The notes under the pieces are model-generated. The model was not told where the DNA came from and made no database searches. It worked only from the letters and a program-made list of their open reading frames with translations. Shown one piece after another: positions 26,298 to 35,312 of a stretch of DNA of 64,000 nt (position 1 is the first letter of the stretch; the number at the start of each line of letters is the position of its first letter). The translations under genes were made by a program, and so were the position numbers. The DNA lies in assembly GCF_002813245.1 (NCBI RefSeq), contig NZ_PHUF01000002.1:930001-994000 (forward strand), written 5' to 3'. The DNA is from Novosphingobium kunmingense. Its GTDB lineage: Bacteria > Pseudomonadota > Alphaproteobacteria > Sphingomonadales > Sphingomonadaceae.

Positions 26298-27275
26298 ATG
26301 ACTTCACAACCGATGAGGGCACCCGACGCTGCCGGAGTGGCCCGTGCTGCCGCCAAGATAGCCGAATTGCTGCCGCCGACGCCACTGCTGGAATGCGCTA
26401 TCGACGGCCAGCCGGTCTGGCTGAAGGCGGAAAGCCTGCAACCGGTCGGCGCGTTCAAGATTCGCGGGGCCTGGCACCGGCTCAGCGACCTTAGCGAAGC
26501 CGAGCGCGCCCGCGGCGTTGTCGGGGTATCGAGCGGAAATCACGCCCAGGGGGTGGCCTGGGCGGCGCGGCGGCTGGGCATCGCGGCGACAATCGTCATG
26601 CCGAGCGACGCCCCGCAGGTGAAGCTCGATTCGACCCGGGCGCTCGGCGCAAACGTCGTGCTTTACGATCGCCCTGGCGGCGAAGACCGCGATGCAGTTG
26701 CCCAGCGCCTTGTCGACCGGAGCGGCGCGACCCTGGTCCACGCCTTCGCCGATCCCTGGGTGATCGAGGGCCAGGGCACCACGGGGGTCGAGATCGCCCG
26801 GCAACTGGCGGAGCGCGGACTGGACGGTCCGACCCGGCTGGTCTGCCCCTGCGGCGGCGGCGGCCTGTCGGCAGGGCTCGCCCTCGCCTGCCCCGATGCC
26901 GAAGTGATCCCGGTCGAACCCGAAGGCTGGGACGACGTACGGGCAAGCCTCGCCGCGGGGCAAATCGTCAAGGTGGCCGACCCCACCATGCCGACAGCCT
27001 GCGACGCGCTGCAGACCCCGGCGACCCGTCCGATCAACTTCGCCGTGCTCCGGCAAAGGGTGAAGCGGATCGAGGTCGTCTCCCCCGCCGAAGTGCGCGC
27101 GGCGCAGCGCTGGGCTTTCAAGACCCTGCACCTCGTTGTCGAGCCGGGCGGCGCCGCGGCGCTGGCGGCGGTCCTTGCCGGGCGCGTGCCGACCGACGGG
27201 CGCACCGCAATCGTCCTGTCGGGCGGCAACACCGACGCCGATGCCTTTGCCAGGGTCATCGCCTCAAGCGACTAG
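26298..27275 (+). CDS. threonine/serine dehydratase (PLP fold type II)
   Basis: A 325-residue single-domain enzyme that deaminates threonine or serine to the 2-oxoacid. The PLP lysine is in VGAFKIRGAWHRL, the substrate-binding loop is SSGNHAQGVAWAA, the phosphate cup is CGGGGLSAG and the C-terminal loop is LSGGNTDAD. There is no C-terminal ACT-like regulatory domain, so it is of the catabolic or short biosynthetic type rather than feedback-regulated IlvA. Serine racemase-like activity is an alternative. Confidence 0.9.
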   Translation: MTSQPMRAPDAAGVARAAAKIAELLPPTPLLECAIDGQPVWLKAESLQPVGAFKIRGAWHRLSDLSEAERARGVVGVSSGNHAQGVAWAARRLGIAATIVMPSDAPQVKLDSTRALGANVVLYDRPGGEDRDAVAQRLVDRSGATLVHAFADPWVIEGQGTTGVEIARQLAERGLDGPTRLVCPCGGGGLSAGLALACPDAEVIPVEPEGWDDVRASLAAGQIVKVADPTMPTACDALQTPATRPINFAVLRQRVKRIEVVSPAEVRAAQRWAFKTLHLVVEPGGAAALAAVLAGRVPTDGRTAIVLSGGNTDADAFARVIASSD

Positions 27276-27342
27276 TTGCAATCCGCAATCAATGTGGCAA
27301 ACCTCCTCCGTCGCCAATGGGCGAACCAAAGGGGGAGAAATC

Positions 27343-27777
27343 ATGCAGGCTCAGATCCTGGCGCCCGGCGTGGCGCTGATCATGTGGACACTCGTGATGC
27401 TGGTGTGGACGGCGGCAACGCGTTTTCCCGCCATGGCCAAGGTGGGGATCACCGCCAAGTCGGCCGCGCCAGGCGGGCGCGGACAGAACCTAGAAGGTGT
27501 GCTGCCGGACCAGGTCAACTGGAAGTCGCACAATTACGCGCACTTGCTCGAACAACCGACGATCTTCTATCCGACCATCCTGATCCTGGCGGTGCTGGGC
27601 CCGCACCCGCACGACGTGCTGTTCGCCTGGGGTTACGTCGGCCTGCGCATTGTCCATTCGATCTGGCAGGCGACCGTGAACCGCATCCCGGTACGCTTCA
27701 CGCTGTTCATCCTGTCGACGCTGTGCCTGATCGTGCTGGTGCTGCACGCAGCCAAATTGACGCTGTTCGCGGCCTGA
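27343..27777 (+). CDS. MAPEG family membrane protein (first of tandem pair)
   Basis: A 144-residue protein with four transmembrane segments from ATG 27343, preceded by GGGGGAG. It shows the MAPEG pattern (N-terminal helix, NWKSHNYAHLLEQPTIFYP loop, VGLRIVHSIWQATVNRI), the family of small glutathione- or lipid-handling membrane enzymes. The exact reaction is unknown. A homologue follows 13 bases later, so this is a tandem duplication in one transcript. Confidence 0.85.
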   Translation: MQAQILAPGVALIMWTLVMLVWTAATRFPAMAKVGITAKSAAPGGRGQNLEGVLPDQVNWKSHNYAHLLEQPTIFYPTILILAVLGPHPHDVLFAWGYVGLRIVHSIWQATVNRIPVRFTLFILSTLCLIVLVLHAAKLTLFAA

Positions 27778-27790
27778 AGGGGGAAAGACG

Positions 27791-28231
27791 ATGATCGGAA
27801 TGGAAATCCTCAAGCCACTGACGGTCCTCGCCGGCTGGACCATGATCATGTGGGTGTGGATGTACGCCACGCGCATCCCGGCGATCAACAAGCTGCCCAA
27901 ACCCACCGAACCCGGCGCCGACCAGGGCTGGACCGGGTCAATGCTGGAAGGCCTGCTGCCGCGCGAGGTGCAGTGGAAAGCGCACAACTACAATCACCTG
28001 CACGAGGCGCCCACGGTGTTCTACGCGGTGGCACTTGCTCTCGCGATCATCGGCCAGGGCGACGGCCTCAACCTGACGATCGCCTGGGTCTATGTCGCGC
28101 TGCGCATTGCCCACTCGGTGTTCCAGGCCACGGTCAACAAGGTTATGCCGCGCTTCCTGCTGTTCGCGCTGTCATCGCTGTGCCTGATGGCCCTGGTGGT
28201 TCATCTGCTGATCGCGGTGTTCCACGGCTAG
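27791..28231 (+). CDS. MAPEG family membrane protein (second of tandem pair)
   Basis: A 146-residue paralogue of the preceding gene, sharing LEGLLPREVQWKAHNYNHL, EAPTVFYAV and LRIAHSVFQATVNKVMPRF. Four transmembrane segments. The copies are clearly diverged in sequence, so the duplication is old. It converges on the TonB-dependent receptor with eight bases between the stops. Confidence 0.85.
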   Translation: MIGMEILKPLTVLAGWTMIMWVWMYATRIPAINKLPKPTEPGADQGWTGSMLEGLLPREVQWKAHNYNHLHEAPTVFYAVALALAIIGQGDGLNLTIAWVYVALRIAHSVFQATVNKVMPRFLLFALSSLCLMALVVHLLIAVFHG

Positions 28232-28239
28232 GCGTCGGC

Positions 28240-30705
28240 TCAGAACAGCTTGCGGAAGGTGAGCGAGATCACCCGGCCGCGCGGGTCGAGGTAGTCGGGC
28301 TGGTAGGACAGCGGGACGGCGCCGCTGGCGTCGGTCACTCGCTGCCGGGCGTCGAACACGTTCTCGACCTGCAGTCCGACGCGCGAGCCCTTGAGGAAGG
28401 GCACGGCCTTGGTCACGCTGGCCATCCGGCCAAGATCGGCGAACATGTTGACATTGACCTTGGCCAATGCGCCGAAGCGCAGGTCGCTGGTGCCCGGCGC
28501 ACCGCTGGCGCTGACGCGGGTCGGCGCGCTCCACGTGCCCTGTATGAAGGTGCCGAAGCCCTTGTAGAACCCGCCGGCGTTGAATTCGAGGCTATGGCGC
28601 GGCGTACCGCCGCTGCTCAGGGCATCGCCGGCGAGGAGGTCGAGCGCCGGCCCGCCCGGCGCGACCAGAACCCGGCTGGTCAATTGCACGGTATGGTAGA
28701 GACCGAAGTTCCACCGCCCCTGCCCGCCGCCGGGGCCGCCCATCATCCCGCCCATGCCGCCGCGGCCGCCGCCGCCGCCCATCCGCGGGCCGCCACCGGA
28801 AGGGGGACCGCCAGCGCCGCCCCGCCGTCCACCGCCACCCATGCCAAACGCCCCCGTACCTGTCGAAGGATCGGCCTTGCCGATGGTCCCGCCCAGGTTC
28901 AAGCCCCAGCGGATCCGGCTGCCCGTCTGTTCCGCGAGCGTCACCGGGCGCTGGTCGACCGAGACGATCCGGCCGCTCGCATCGCGCGTGACGCGCCCCG
29001 GGAAAGCCGCCTCGATCTCGGGCGTCAGCAGCGGGAAGCTGGCGCTGACATCGCTCGAGCTGTTGCGGAAGTATTCGACCAGCAGGCTCGAATTGGTCAT
29101 GCCCGGGATCTGCCAGTTGACCCCCAGCTTGAGATCGCGCTGCTGTTCCTTGACCAGGCCGGCATTGCCGCCACCGATCACGGTTGCCTGCACCGTCTGG
29201 CCCGTGGTGAAATCGTAGACCGGCACATTGTAGGTTTCGGTCCTCGGGTTGCCGAGCTGCACCAGGCTGGGCGCGGCCTGGTTGACCAGATAGCTTGCCT
29301 GAAAGCCCAGCCGCTCGGTCGGCGACCAGCTCAGCCCCGCGCTCCAGTCGGTCAGGCTGCCGAAATCGGACAGGTGATTGTAGCCCGCGCTGAAATTGGC
29401 GGTGAGATCGCCGATCGCGTCGAGCACGCCTTCGCGGCGGCTGGCGATCGGCACGGCCAGATTGATGCCCGTCGACACATCGCCCCGTGTCAGGTTGACC
29501 GGTCCCGCTATGCTGCGCGTGTCGGCGCTCTGGATGTTCGACCAGGCATAGCCCGCCTTGACCGTCGCCGCGACCTCGCCCGCGGGCAGGCGCAGCGGCC
29601 GTCCCATCAGCGTCACCAGGCTGGCAAGGCTGTCGGTGTTGCTCGAGGCGATGTCCGTTCCATCGCCGTCGAACTGGTCGATCAGCGTCCGGCCTTCGGT
29701 GTGATTGGCATCGGCCGTGGCGGAAAGCTGCCATGCGCCGAGCGAGGTGTTGAGCCCTGCCCCGGCCGCGACGGTGGTCGTCCGGCTGGCCCGCTCGAGC
29801 GGCGCCAGCAGCGCGTCGAGTCCCGACCCGCTGGTGCTGTCGGCGCGGCTGACGTTGCCGTTGAGGCTGAGCTGGCCGCCCTTCTTGTCCGCCCCGATCC
29901 CGGTCGACCAGCTGACGTTCGCGCCCAGATTGCGCGAATCGGCGATCAGCGAGCGGTAGAGCTGCGGATCGGGCTGCCCCGCAACCGCCGAATTGGTCGG
30001 CGTGATCGCGCGCTCCGCTTCGGTCAGCGGGCTGGTATCGTCGGCGGTGACCGTGGCGCTGAGCCGGCTCGGCCCGTCGATGCGCAGGAGGGTGCCCTCT
30101 GCCGACCAGGTGCTGAATCCGCCCGCCGTCGGCAGGGCCAGCTTGGTTTCGACGGACCGGCTCTGGAAGTTGTCCTTGAGGATGAAGTTCACGACCCGGG
30201 CGTCGGCGGGATAACCGTAACGCAGGGCGACTTCCTCGGGCAGCACTTCCATGCGCCGGATCGATTCGGGCGGATAGTTGCGCATTTCGCGGAAGTTGCT
30301 GATCCTCATCCCGTTGACGAGGATGATCGGCTGTCCGCCGCGCCCCCGGCCCGAGCCGGTCTGCGGGCTCACCCGGGCGAGCAGGTCGGTGATCGATCCG
30401 GCACCGAGCGCCGCGATATCTGCCTCGTCATAGGTCGCGACGGGCGGCTGCACCGCCTCGACTTGGCCGCGCAGGCGCGTGGCGATGACGACGATTTCCG
30501 CATCCTCGCCCGTGCCGATTGCCTCGTCGGTGCTGGCCGTCTCGCCGGTGCCTGCGGCGATGGCGGGATCGGCGTCCACGCCGTCGGCCGGCTCTGCCAC
30601 GGTCGAACTGGCGACATCGGCCGGCGGCGGCGCATCCTGCGCAAAAGCCGGCTGGGCGACGAGCGCGGCGGTGATCGCCGCGATGGATCCGGTAACTTTC
30701 AACAT
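28240..30705 (-). CDS. TonB-dependent outer membrane receptor with Gly/Arg/Met-rich insert
   Basis: An 821-residue protein. The signal peptide ends at AFAQ (residue 23), then comes an acidic Ala/Pro spacer and a plug domain (IVVIATRLRGQVE, LVNGMRISNFREMRNYPPESIRRMEVLPEEVALRYGYP). A 22-strand-type barrel follows and ends RVISLTFRKLF. A low-complexity Gly-rich segment (minus strand, about 28725-28850, runs of MGGGG and GGRGG) interrupts the barrel, probably in an extracellular loop. The plug lacks the usual carboxylate-rich siderophore signature, and no substrate-specific gene is adjacent, so the ligand is unknown. Confidence 0.9.
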   Translation of the reverse strand: MLKVTGSIAAITAALVAQPAFAQDAPPPADVASSTVAEPADGVDADPAIAAGTGETASTDEAIGTGEDAEIVVIATRLRGQVEAVQPPVATYDEADIAALGAGSITDLLARVSPQTGSGRGRGGQPIILVNGMRISNFREMRNYPPESIRRMEVLPEEVALRYGYPADARVVNFILKDNFQSRSVETKLALPTAGGFSTWSAEGTLLRIDGPSRLSATVTADDTSPLTEAERAITPTNSAVAGQPDPQLYRSLIADSRNLGANVSWSTGIGADKKGGQLSLNGNVSRADSTSGSGLDALLAPLERASRTTTVAAGAGLNTSLGAWQLSATADANHTEGRTLIDQFDGDGTDIASSNTDSLASLVTLMGRPLRLPAGEVAATVKAGYAWSNIQSADTRSIAGPVNLTRGDVSTGINLAVPIASRREGVLDAIGDLTANFSAGYNHLSDFGSLTDWSAGLSWSPTERLGFQASYLVNQAAPSLVQLGNPRTETYNVPVYDFTTGQTVQATVIGGGNAGLVKEQQRDLKLGVNWQIPGMTNSSLLVEYFRNSSSDVSASFPLLTPEIEAAFPGRVTRDASGRIVSVDQRPVTLAEQTGSRIRWGLNLGGTIGKADPSTGTGAFGMGGGGRRGGAGGPPSGGGPRMGGGGGRGGMGGMMGGPGGGQGRWNFGLYHTVQLTSRVLVAPGGPALDLLAGDALSSGGTPRHSLEFNAGGFYKGFGTFIQGTWSAPTRVSASGAPGTSDLRFGALAKVNVNMFADLGRMASVTKAVPFLKGSRVGLQVENVFDARQRVTDASGAVPLSYQPDYLDPRGRVISLTFRKLF

Positions 30706-30964
30706 GAACGTCCTATGCGTGGTTCGGTCTGAACGGCGACTGTTGCGGTGGCCGGTCGGGCCACGTGCGGGGTGCGGCGCAGTCGGCCATCAACGTCCGA
30801 CTGGCAGTCATGTTGCGGTGCGGCAAGCTGCCGCCGGGTATCAAATTGTCTTGGTGTCGATACATTTGCGCTGAAACGCGCGGAAATCCCGCTCTTTCCT
30901 TTTGGCGCGCTCGCGGCTATGGGCCGCCGCAATGATGCACACCTCAAACGGACTTTAAGCGCGG
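30706..30964. promoter_or_regulatory. 259-bp divergent gap upstream of the TonB receptor and infA
   Basis: No coding gene is supported here. The gap must hold the promoters of the receptor (minus) and of infA (plus). I see no clear box or attenuator. Confidence 0.35.
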
Positions 30965-31210
30965 ATGGCGAAGGAAGAACTGCTCGAAATGCGCGGAACG
31001 GTGGTCGAACTGCTGCCCAACGCCATGTTCCGCGTCCGCCTGGAAAACGATCACGAAATCCTCGGCCACACAGCCGGCAAGATGCGCAAGAACCGCATCC
31101 GCGTGCTGGTGGGCGACGAAGTGCTGGTCGAACTGACTCCCTACGACCTGACCAAGGGGCGGATCACCTACCGCTTCATGCCGGGTCGCGGTGGCCCCGG
31201 CCCCTATTGA
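30965..31210 (+). CDS. infA: translation initiation factor IF-1
   Basis: An 81-residue S1/OB-fold protein that binds the ribosomal A site during initiation. It shows the nearly invariant family sequence ([53 protein letters not shown]). It begins a tightly packed cluster with maf, an RNase E/G-like protein, yacG and tRNA-Phe, and its stop overlaps the maf start by four bases. Confidence 0.98.
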   Translation: MAKEELLEMRGTVVELLPNAMFRVRLENDHEILGHTAGKMRKNRIRVLVGDEVLVELTPYDLTKGRITYRFMPGRGGPGPY

Positions 31211-31788
31211 GCGGCCCCGTAAAACTCGTCCTTGCGTCCTCCTCGCCGCGCCGCCGCGACCTTCTGGCCCGGATCGGCGTCGTACCGGAACGCATCTGCA
31301 GCCCCGATATCGACGAAAGCCCGCTGAAGGGCGAGCTTCCCCGCGCCTATGCGCTGCGCCTTGCCGAGGCCAAGGCCGGCGCCGTGCCGCGCGGCGAGGG
31401 CGAAGTGGTGCTGGCCGGCGACACGACCGTCGCCGTAGGCCGCCGCATCCTGCCGCCAGCCGAAAGCGAAGCGGTGCAGCGCAAACTCCTCGATCTGCTC
31501 TCTGGACGGCGGCACCGCTGTATCTCCGCGGTCTGCGCAATCGACACGGCGGGCACGGTGCGGACCCGCACGGTCGAAACCGTGGTCACCTTCAAGCGCC
31601 TGACCGAGGCCGAGATCGACGCCTATGTCGCCAGCGGCGAGGGCTTGGGCAAGGCGGGCGGCTATGCCATCCAGGGCCGGGCCGAAGCGCTGATCCGCTT
31701 CGTCGCCGGTAGCCATTCGGGGGTCATCGGCCTGCCGCTGTTCGAAACCCGCACCCTTCTGAAAGCCTCGGGGCTGCACCTTGATTGA
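31207..31788 (+). CDS. maf: Maf-family nucleoside triphosphate pyrophosphatase
   Basis: A 193-residue protein starting at TTG 31207 within the infA stop (TTGA). The Maf motifs are [33 protein letters not shown] and [12 protein letters not shown]. Maf proteins hydrolyse non-canonical NTPs such as dTTP, UTP or methylated nucleotides. The start has no separate ribosome site, so it depends on coupling to infA. It overlaps the next gene by eight bases. Confidence 0.93.
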   Translation: MSGPVKLVLASSSPRRRDLLARIGVVPERICSPDIDESPLKGELPRAYALRLAEAKAGAVPRGEGEVVLAGDTTVAVGRRILPPAESEAVQRKLLDLLSGRRHRCISAVCAIDTAGTVRTRTVETVVTFKRLTEAEIDAYVASGEGLGKAGGYAIQGRAEALIRFVAGSHSGVIGLPLFETRTLLKASGLHLD

Positions 31789-32755
31789 GTGCCTGGTCGA
31801 AGAAGGGATCGCCGAACACCGCGCGGTCCTGATCGAGAACGGCCATGTCCGCAACGCCCGGATCGACTGGCCCGGGAGCCTTGCCGAAGGGCAGGTCGAG
31901 GACGCCGTGCTGGTGTCGCGCGCGGCCGGCTCGACCCGCGGAACGGCCCGCTTCGCCAATGACGAGGAGGCCCTGGTCGACCGGCTGCCCCGCGAGGCCA
32001 GCGAAGGCGCTGCGATCCGGCTTGAAGTGACGCGCGCAGCCCAGCCAGAGGCCGGCCGCTCCAAGCTGGCGCAGGCGCGACCGACAAGCGCCGCCGTGAA
32101 GCCTCGCCCCAGCCTGGTCCAGTCGCTCCGCGCGCTGGGCTATTCCCCCAGGGTCGTGCGCCGCTTTCCCGCCTGCGACTGGGACGAGGCCTGGGCCGAA
32201 GCGGCCGATAGCAGGGTAGCGTTCCCGGGTGGGTCGCTGCATTTCGCGCCGACCCCGGCGATGACCGTGGTCGATGTCGACGGCGACCGCCCCCCGCGCG
32301 ACCTGGCCCTGACCGCGGTTCCGGCCATCGTTGCGGCGATCAAGCGATTCGATCTGGCCGGATCGATCGGCATCGATTTCCCGACGCTGGCCGCCAAGGC
32401 CGATCGCAAGGCGGTGGACGAGGCGCTGGGGGCGCTGCTGGCCGACTGGCCGCACGAGCGCACGGCGATGAACGGCTTCGGCTTCGTCCAGATCGTCGCG
32501 CGGCTGCGTCACCCCTCGCTGCTTCACCTGCTGCAGCTGCGCCGCGTGGAGGCATCGGCGCGGCGGCTGCTGCGGCAGGGCGAGATGGTCGAGGGCGCCG
32601 GAACCGTCCTTTTGACCTGCAACACCGCCGTCGCGGCCGCTCTCGCGCCTGAATGGCTTGACGAACTCGCGCGGCGCAGCGGCCGTCCGGTGCGGGTTGC
32701 GGTCGATCCCGCGCTTGCCACGACAGCTGCTTTCGCGCAGGCGGTAGCGGCATGA
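31781..32755 (+). CDS. short ribonuclease E/G-family protein
   Basis: A 324-residue protein from TTG 31781. It matches the RNase E/G family in the catalytic part (KRFDLAGSIGIDF, RTAMNGFGFVQIVARLRHPSL) with an S1-like N-terminus (CLVEEGIAEHRAVLIENGHV). It is much shorter than E. coli RNase G and has no C-terminal CPxCxGxG zinc-link motif. Alphaproteobacteria commonly encode such a mini-form next to yacG. Whether it is catalytically active cannot be settled by eye. Confidence 0.8.
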   Translation: MIECLVEEGIAEHRAVLIENGHVRNARIDWPGSLAEGQVEDAVLVSRAAGSTRGTARFANDEEALVDRLPREASEGAAIRLEVTRAAQPEAGRSKLAQARPTSAAVKPRPSLVQSLRALGYSPRVVRRFPACDWDEAWAEAADSRVAFPGGSLHFAPTPAMTVVDVDGDRPPRDLALTAVPAIVAAIKRFDLAGSIGIDFPTLAAKADRKAVDEALGALLADWPHERTAMNGFGFVQIVARLRHPSLLHLLQLRRVEASARRLLRQGEMVEGAGTVLLTCNTAVAAALAPEWLDELARRSGRPVRVAVDPALATTAAFAQAVAA

Positions 32756-32919
32756 GCGCCACCGCCAAACCCTGCCCGATCTGCCGCAAGCCGCGCGTGG
32801 CGGAACACGCCCCCTTCTGCTCGGCCCGCTGCAAGGACCGCGACCTGGTGCGCTGGCTCGACGATGGCTATGCCCTGCCCGGCCCGCCCGCCATAGATGA
32901 AGAGGCGGATAAGGCATAA
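32752..32919 (+). CDS. yacG: YacG zinc-finger protein (DNA gyrase inhibitor family)
   Basis: A 55-residue protein starting at ATG 32752 in the RNase gene's stop (ATGA overlap). Four cysteines at 8, 11, 23 and 27 in CPICRKPRV and FCSARCKDRDL form the YacG zinc site, and the family's RWLDDGYALPGPP follows. YacG binds GyrB and inhibits gyrase in E. coli. An acidic tail follows. It completes the infA-maf-RNase-yacG overlapping series just before tRNA-Phe. Confidence 0.93.
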   Translation: MSATAKPCPICRKPRVAEHAPFCSARCKDRDLVRWLDDGYALPGPPAIDEEADKA

Positions 32920-32978
32920 GCCCCCTTGCCAAGCGCAAAGCGGTTCGCCATAGGCGCGCTTCCAATCGCTTTGGCGAT

Positions 32979-33054
32979 GCCCGGATAGCTCAGTTGGTAG
33001 AGCAGCGGATTGAAAATCCGCGTGTCGGTGGTTCGAATCCGCCTCCGGGCACCA
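32979..33054 (+). tRNA. tRNA-Phe (GAA anticodon), CCA encoded
   Basis: The cloverleaf reads 5' GCCCGGA paired with TCCGGGC, D arm GCTC...GAGC, anticodon arm CGGAT-TGAAAAT-CCG with anticodon GAA, T arm GGTTCGAATCC, and an encoded ACCA end at 33051-33054. No integrase or attachment duplication is visible nearby, so the site looks unoccupied. Confidence 0.96.
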
Positions 33055-33064
33055 CTCCTTCAGA

Positions 33065-34453
33065 TCAGGATTTAAGAGAGGCGTAGGCCGCCAGCGCGCG
33101 CTCACGCGCCGCGCGGTGGTCAATCAGCCTTTCGGGATAGCCCTTCACCGGGAACGTGGGATCATGGATCTCCGTGTCCGACAGTTGCGCCAGCTCCGGC
33201 ACCCATTCGCGGATGTAGCCGGCCGCATCGAACTTGTCCGACTGGCCGAGCGGCGCCATGATCCGCACGAACATGTTGCTGTCGACCCCGGTTCCGGCGG
33301 TCCACTGCCAGTTCACCGCGTTGCTGGCATAATCGGCATCGACCAGCGTGTCCCAGAACCACTCCTCGCCGCGGCGCCAGTCGATCAACAAGTGCTTGAT
33401 GAGAAAGCTCGCCGCGATCATCCGCACCCGGTTGTGCATCCACCCCGTCGCCCAAAGCTGCCGCATCCCGGCATCGACGATAGGATAGCCGGTGCGTCCC
33501 TGCTGCCAGGCCTTGAGGTCGGCCTCGGCCGCCTTGCCGCCGCGCCAGGTCAGCTTGTCGAAGTCCTTGCGCGCGTTGCAGGTTCCATAGTCGGGGAACT
33601 GCAGGATGACGTTGGCGGCATAGTCGCGCCAGCCGATCTCGCCAAGAAAGGTGCCGACGGTGCCGCCCTTCCCCGCCACCGCGTGCCAGACCTGCGCCGG
33701 GCTGATCTCGCCGAAATGGAGGTGGGGCGACAGCATCGATGTTCCCTCGACCGAGGGAAGGTTCCGCTGCTGCTCGTAGCGCGCGGCGCGATCGGCAAAG
33801 TCCTCGAGCCGTTCCTGAGCACCTTCCTCGCCCGGGGTCCATTCGCGGCGCATCCCGCCGGCCCAGTCGGGCCGCGTCGGCAGCAGTTTCCAGTCGAAAA
33901 GTGTCTCGCTCTGCGGCCAGTGCGCGGGCGCAGGGACATGCCGCGGCGCAAGGGCAGGCCGGTGCGGCGGCATCTGCTGCTGCAAGGCGCGCCAGAACGG
34001 GGTGTAGATCTTGAACGGCGTGCCGCCGCCGGTCCGGACCGAGCCGAACGGGGCCAAGTAGTTCCCGGGATGCAGATCGAGCGATAGCGCCCTTGCGACC
34101 TCGGCCTGGGCGGCCCGCCACCACGGCTCGGCATGATCGATGGCATAAACCGTGTCCGCGCCTGTCTCTTCTGCCAGGGCCGCCAGCGCAGGGGCGCTTC
34201 GCCCACGACGCAGGATCAGCCGCGAGCCCTTGGCCGCAAGGTCCTTGGCCAATGCATCGAGCGAATGATGCAGCCACCAGCGCGAGGCGCCGCCCATGGC
34301 GTGGCGTCCCGGCGTATCGTCGTCGAGGACATAGACCGGAATGACCGGCGCACCGCTCTCGCAGGCAGCACGAAGCGCGGGTTGGTCGCGCAGGCGCAAG
34401 TCCTGGCGCAGCCACACGATGACGGGAGACTGGTCGGCCTTGGCTTTGCTCAT
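33065..34453 (-). CDS. phrB: deoxyribodipyrimidine photolyase
   Basis: A 462-residue light-dependent DNA repair enzyme from ATG 34453 (MSKAKADQSPVIVWLRQDLR). It has the N-terminal antenna-binding domain and the C-terminal FAD domain with TSMLSPHLHFGEISPAQVW, WRDYAANVI, GYPIVDAGMRQLWATGWMHNRVRMIAASFL and the DADYASNAVNWQWTAGTG segment. This matches class I CPD photolyases; a cryptochrome role is less likely. The longer open frame to 34588 has no family match. Divergent from the PAP2 gene. Confidence 0.95.
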   Translation of the reverse strand: MSKAKADQSPVIVWLRQDLRLRDQPALRAACESGAPVIPVYVLDDDTPGRHAMGGASRWWLHHSLDALAKDLAAKGSRLILRRGRSAPALAALAEETGADTVYAIDHAEPWWRAAQAEVARALSLDLHPGNYLAPFGSVRTGGGTPFKIYTPFWRALQQQMPPHRPALAPRHVPAPAHWPQSETLFDWKLLPTRPDWAGGMRREWTPGEEGAQERLEDFADRAARYEQQRNLPSVEGTSMLSPHLHFGEISPAQVWHAVAGKGGTVGTFLGEIGWRDYAANVILQFPDYGTCNARKDFDKLTWRGGKAAEADLKAWQQGRTGYPIVDAGMRQLWATGWMHNRVRMIAASFLIKHLLIDWRRGEEWFWDTLVDADYASNAVNWQWTAGTGVDSNMFVRIMAPLGQSDKFDAAGYIREWVPELAQLSDTEIHDPTFPVKGYPERLIDHRAARERALAAYASLKS

Positions 34454-34517
34454 CGCCAACCAACGTAGCGAAACGTCGGGGGTTGCAACCATGGCCTTTT
34501 TGCCACGTTGTGCACGG

Positions 34518-35312
34518 ATGAACGTTGCGACCCAGCCGACCGGCCCGACCGAGACCATCGTCATCCCCGCGCGGGGCTGGCAGATCACGCCAAGCCATGC
34601 CCTGCTTGTCGGCGCACTGTGCTGGGCCGGATTCGCGCTGGTCGCCTGGGCGGTTCACTCGAACGCGGCGGCCGCGTTCGACGCGGCGGGCCTCCGCTTC
34701 TGGCGCAACAGCCGCGACCTTGGCTGGGCCGGGGGCAAGGCTTCGCTGGAGGCGGTGCGCGACGTCACCGCGCTGGGCGGGGTGACCCTGCGCATCGCCT
34801 TTACCATGGCGGCGCTGGCCGCGCTGCTGTTCCTGCGGATGCGGCGCGAGGCGGTGCTGCTGCTGCTGACGCTGCTATCGGGGTTGGCCGTCGGCCTGAC
34901 GCTGAAGGCGCTAGTCGGGCGCCCCCGCCCCGACCTCGTGCCGCATCTCGAATACGCCGGCGGCCTGAGCTTCCCGAGCGGTCACAGCTTCAATTCGGCG
35001 CTGGGCATGATCGCCGTCGCACTGGCCTTCGCCACCTTCAGCCGGCGCCGTTCGGTGCGCTGGACGATCATCGGCAGCGCGGTCGTCGCGTCGATGGCGG
35101 TGGCCTTTTCGCGCGTGATGCTCGGCGTCCATTTTCCGACCGACGTTATCGCAGGATGGCTGGGCGGTGCCGGCTGGGCCTTCTTGGCCGCCGCCGTTCT
35201 GGCCCGACCGGCGCGCCGGATCGCCGATCACAACGCCGCGGCGATCGAGGCGGCGACGCCCGGCGCAATGGCCGAGATCAAACCCCCGACAGCGGCCCCT
35301 GATCCTCGCTGA
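34518..35312 (+). CDS. PAP2-family membrane phosphatase
   Basis: A 264-residue protein from ATG 34518, with ATG 34491 as an alternative start behind a GGGGG run. It has about five transmembrane segments and the three PAP2 motifs: KALVGRPRPD, SFPSGHSFNSA and SRVMLGVHFPTDVIAG with the catalytic histidine. It is likely a lipid phosphatase acting on phosphatidic acid, undecaprenyl pyrophosphate or a related substrate. The 3' end overlaps the convergent korB gene by 35 bases. Confidence 0.88.
   Translation: MNVATQPTGPTETIVIPARGWQITPSHALLVGALCWAGFALVAWAVHSNAAAAFDAAGLRFWRNSRDLGWAGGKASLEAVRDVTALGGVTLRIAFTMAALAALLFLRMRREAVLLLLTLLSGLAVGLTLKALVGRPRPDLVPHLEYAGGLSFPSGHSFNSALGMIAVALAFATFSRRRSVRWTIIGSAVVASMAVAFSRVMLGVHFPTDVIAGWLGGAGWAFLAAAVLARPARRIADHNAAAIEAATPGAMAEIKPPTAAPDPR

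Noticed and set aside
27850..30732. 960-codon plus-strand open frame opposite the TonB receptor
   Set aside because: It overlaps a secure MAPEG gene and the whole receptor in another frame and shows no recognisable domain; a GC shadow.
32979..33054. tRNA-Phe as an integration site for a mobile element
   Set aside because: No integrase and no repeated tRNA 3' end are visible; flanking genes are housekeeping.
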